This document shows positions 32,008-33,110 of a DNA stretch of 33,110 nt, piece after piece (position 1 is the first letter of the stretch; the number at the start of each line of letters is the position of its first letter). The notes beneath the pieces are model-generated. The model did no database searches, was not told where the DNA came from, and worked only from the letters and a program-made list of their open reading frames with translations. Origin of the DNA: Bacillota bacterium (GTDB lineage Bacteria; Bacillota; Limnochordia; DTU087). A program made the position numbers and the translations under genes. The stretch spans positions 1-33,110 of the forward strand of contig JAAYQZ010000020.1 of assembly GCA_012519025.1 (NCBI GenBank), written 5' to 3'.

Positions 32008-33110
32008 ATGAGCTCAATTAGGTTGCGTTTAGTTGCAATATTTACCACTGTCATGCTGGTGGTAACATTAAGTCTTGGTTTTCTGGCGGTGAGAATGATT
32101 TCGGATCGTCTGATGATCGCAGCATATGATGATTTGACCGCCTTGGCACTGGCAGAAGCCAAGTATGTACAAAGTATAAGAGAGCAGGAACTGCATTACC
32201 TAAAAGGACTTGCCCATAATCCATTCATTTTGGATGATAATGTGCCGCAAATAGAAAAGGCCGCCTATCTTACCAACGAGGCTAAAAGAACCGGCTACAA
32301 AGGAATTGTGTTGACAGATGAAAGGGGTATCAGCCGTGTGGAGGGCGGTTACAGTGCTGCCGGGGATATCAGACAGGAAGCCTTCTTTCAGACAGCTGCA
32401 AGCGGTCAAGAGGCTGTTTCCGATGTAATCACCGAACGCTCCACTGATGAGGCGCAGATCATATTTGCAGTGCCCGTGATGGCGGTCAGCCGTCAGGTAG
32501 GAGTTCTATATGGAGTCAAAGATGCCGCCGTAATCAGTGAGATCGTCAACAAAACCAGGTATAGGGAAACAGGCTATGCATACATACAAAACCGTCAGGG
32601 TACAACAGTAGCTCACGGGGACTACGGGCGTGTCCTGACCCAAGACAACGCCATAGAAAACGCCAGAACGGATCCCGAGTTAAAAGAACTTGCCGATTTG
32701 TTAAAGACCGAAATTCTAAGTGGTACATCCGGCCACGCCCGCTACATGTATGCCGGTACGGAAAGGTTCGTAGGCTATGCACCCATTCAAGGTACCGAAT
32801 GGACTCTGATCACTGCCGTACCTGCCGCCGAAGTCCTTGCAGAGGTAGCAAAACCTCGCAACCTACTCATAGGCATTGTACTCAGTGCCATTGTGCTGGG
32901 GTGTGTAATTACAGTGTTGGCCAGCAACTCCATTGCCAGACCTATTCAAAGTCTTTTACCTGTCCTTGAAAAGATTGCCGGATTGGATCTTTCTTTTGAC
33001 GAGTCCATGGAAGCAGTACAGTACTTGGAACGTAAGGACGAGATCGGCCACGTTTTGAGGGCAGTTGCAGCGATGGAAAAGGAACTGGCTGCTGTTGTCA
33101 GCCATATCCA
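32008..33110 (+). CDS. Cache-HAMP chemoreceptor-type protein, N-terminal part
   Basis: The frame opens with ATG at 32008 (GGAG about nine bases upstream) and runs open past the window end, giving 367 residues. An N-terminal membrane helix (VAIFTTVMLVVTLSLGFLAV) is followed by an extracytoplasmic dCache-like sensor (ELHYLKGLAHNPFIL, GIVLTDERGISRVEGG, YAYIQNRQGTTVAHG, FVGYAPIQGTEWTLITAVP). A second membrane helix lies at about 285-305, and a HAMP domain ends near ERKDEIGHVLRAVAAMEKEL. The methyl-accepting signalling domain is expected beyond the edge. The sigma-D promoter supports a methyl-accepting chemotaxis protein rather than a histidine kinase or cyclase. Ligand unknown; Cache domains commonly bind amino acids or organic acids. 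Confidence 0.88.
   Translation, partial: MSSIRLRLVAIFTTVMLVVTLSLGFLAVRMISDRLMIAAYDDLTALALAEAKYVQSIREQELHYLKGLAHNPFILDDNVPQIEKAAYLTNEAKRTGYKGIVLTDERGISRVEGGYSAAGDIRQEAFFQTAASGQEAVSDVITERSTDEAQIIFAVPVMAVSRQVGVLYGVKDAAVISEIVNKTRYRETGYAYIQNRQGTTVAHGDYGRVLTQDNAIENARTDPELKELADLLKTEILSGTSGHARYMYAGTERFVGYAPIQGTEWTLITAVPAAEVLAEVAKPRNLLIGIVLSAIVLGCVITVLASNSIARPIQSLLPVLEKIAGLDLSFDESMEAVQYLERKDEIGHVLRAVAAMEKELAAVVSHI

Noticed and set aside
31893-32162. Minus-strand open frame of 89 codons opposite the chemoreceptor start
   Set aside because: It overlaps the sigma-D promoter and coding region of the chemoreceptor and has no supporting motif.

Overview
The window looks like a chromosomal segment of an anaerobic, probably motile member of the Bacillota (Clostridia-like). 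This is inferred from strong GGAGG-type ribosome binding sites, frequent TTG and GTG starts, a SpoIIE/Rsb-type partner-switching set, a FapA/DUF342 protein, a KamA-family protein and a Firmicutes-style c-di-GMP-I riboswitch. I see no rRNA, tRNA, CRISPR array, transposase or phage gene, and no DNA-binding transcription factor.

Layout. (1) 1-1786: the 3' end of a KamA-family radical SAM aminomutase gene, convergent with rtcB (RNA ligase). A perfect 40-bp palindrome lies between them. (2) 1.8-15.8 kb: a carbohydrate-catabolism region with four sugar-phosphate isomerase/epimerase-type TIM barrels, two cytoplasmic glycosidase-like TIM-barrel proteins sharing a CxCxxC signature, a 961-aa glycoside hydrolase, an M55 D-aminopeptidase, a Nudix hydrolase, a zinc-ribbon protein and a membrane diguanylate cyclase. 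(3) 15.8-18.1 kb: polX, whose polymerase active site appears lost while its PHP domain is intact, overlapping a GNAT acetyltransferase gene. (4) 18.1-24.6 kb: a minus-strand operon of MFS transporter, GH38 alpha-mannosidase and URO-D-fold protein, divergent from a Cys-type sulfatase. (5) 24.7-26.6 kb: two tandem MGMT-like genes, one with the catalytic Cys replaced by Thr, and a fifth isomerase. (6) 26.6-33.1 kb: a signalling region.

How the parts work together. No glycan-active enzyme here shows a signal peptide, so the sugar genes are best read as intracellular processing of imported oligosaccharides: glycosidases, alpha-mannosidase and sulfatase release sugars, and isomerases/epimerases convert them.

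The most notable system is at the right end. A well-preserved c-di-GMP-I (GEMM-I) riboswitch on the minus strand (about 31755-31676) precedes a five-gene operon: FapA/DUF342, STAS anti-anti-sigma factor, HATPase anti-sigma-type kinase, HD-GYP phosphodiesterase and SpoIIE-type PP2C phosphatase. This suggests a c-di-GMP-controlled partner-switching module with a built-in c-di-GMP phosphodiesterase. Divergent from it is a Cache-HAMP chemoreceptor-type gene with a good sigma-D (sigma-28) flagellar promoter. Together with the GGDEF protein at 9-11 kb, c-di-GMP appears as input, output and product within one window.
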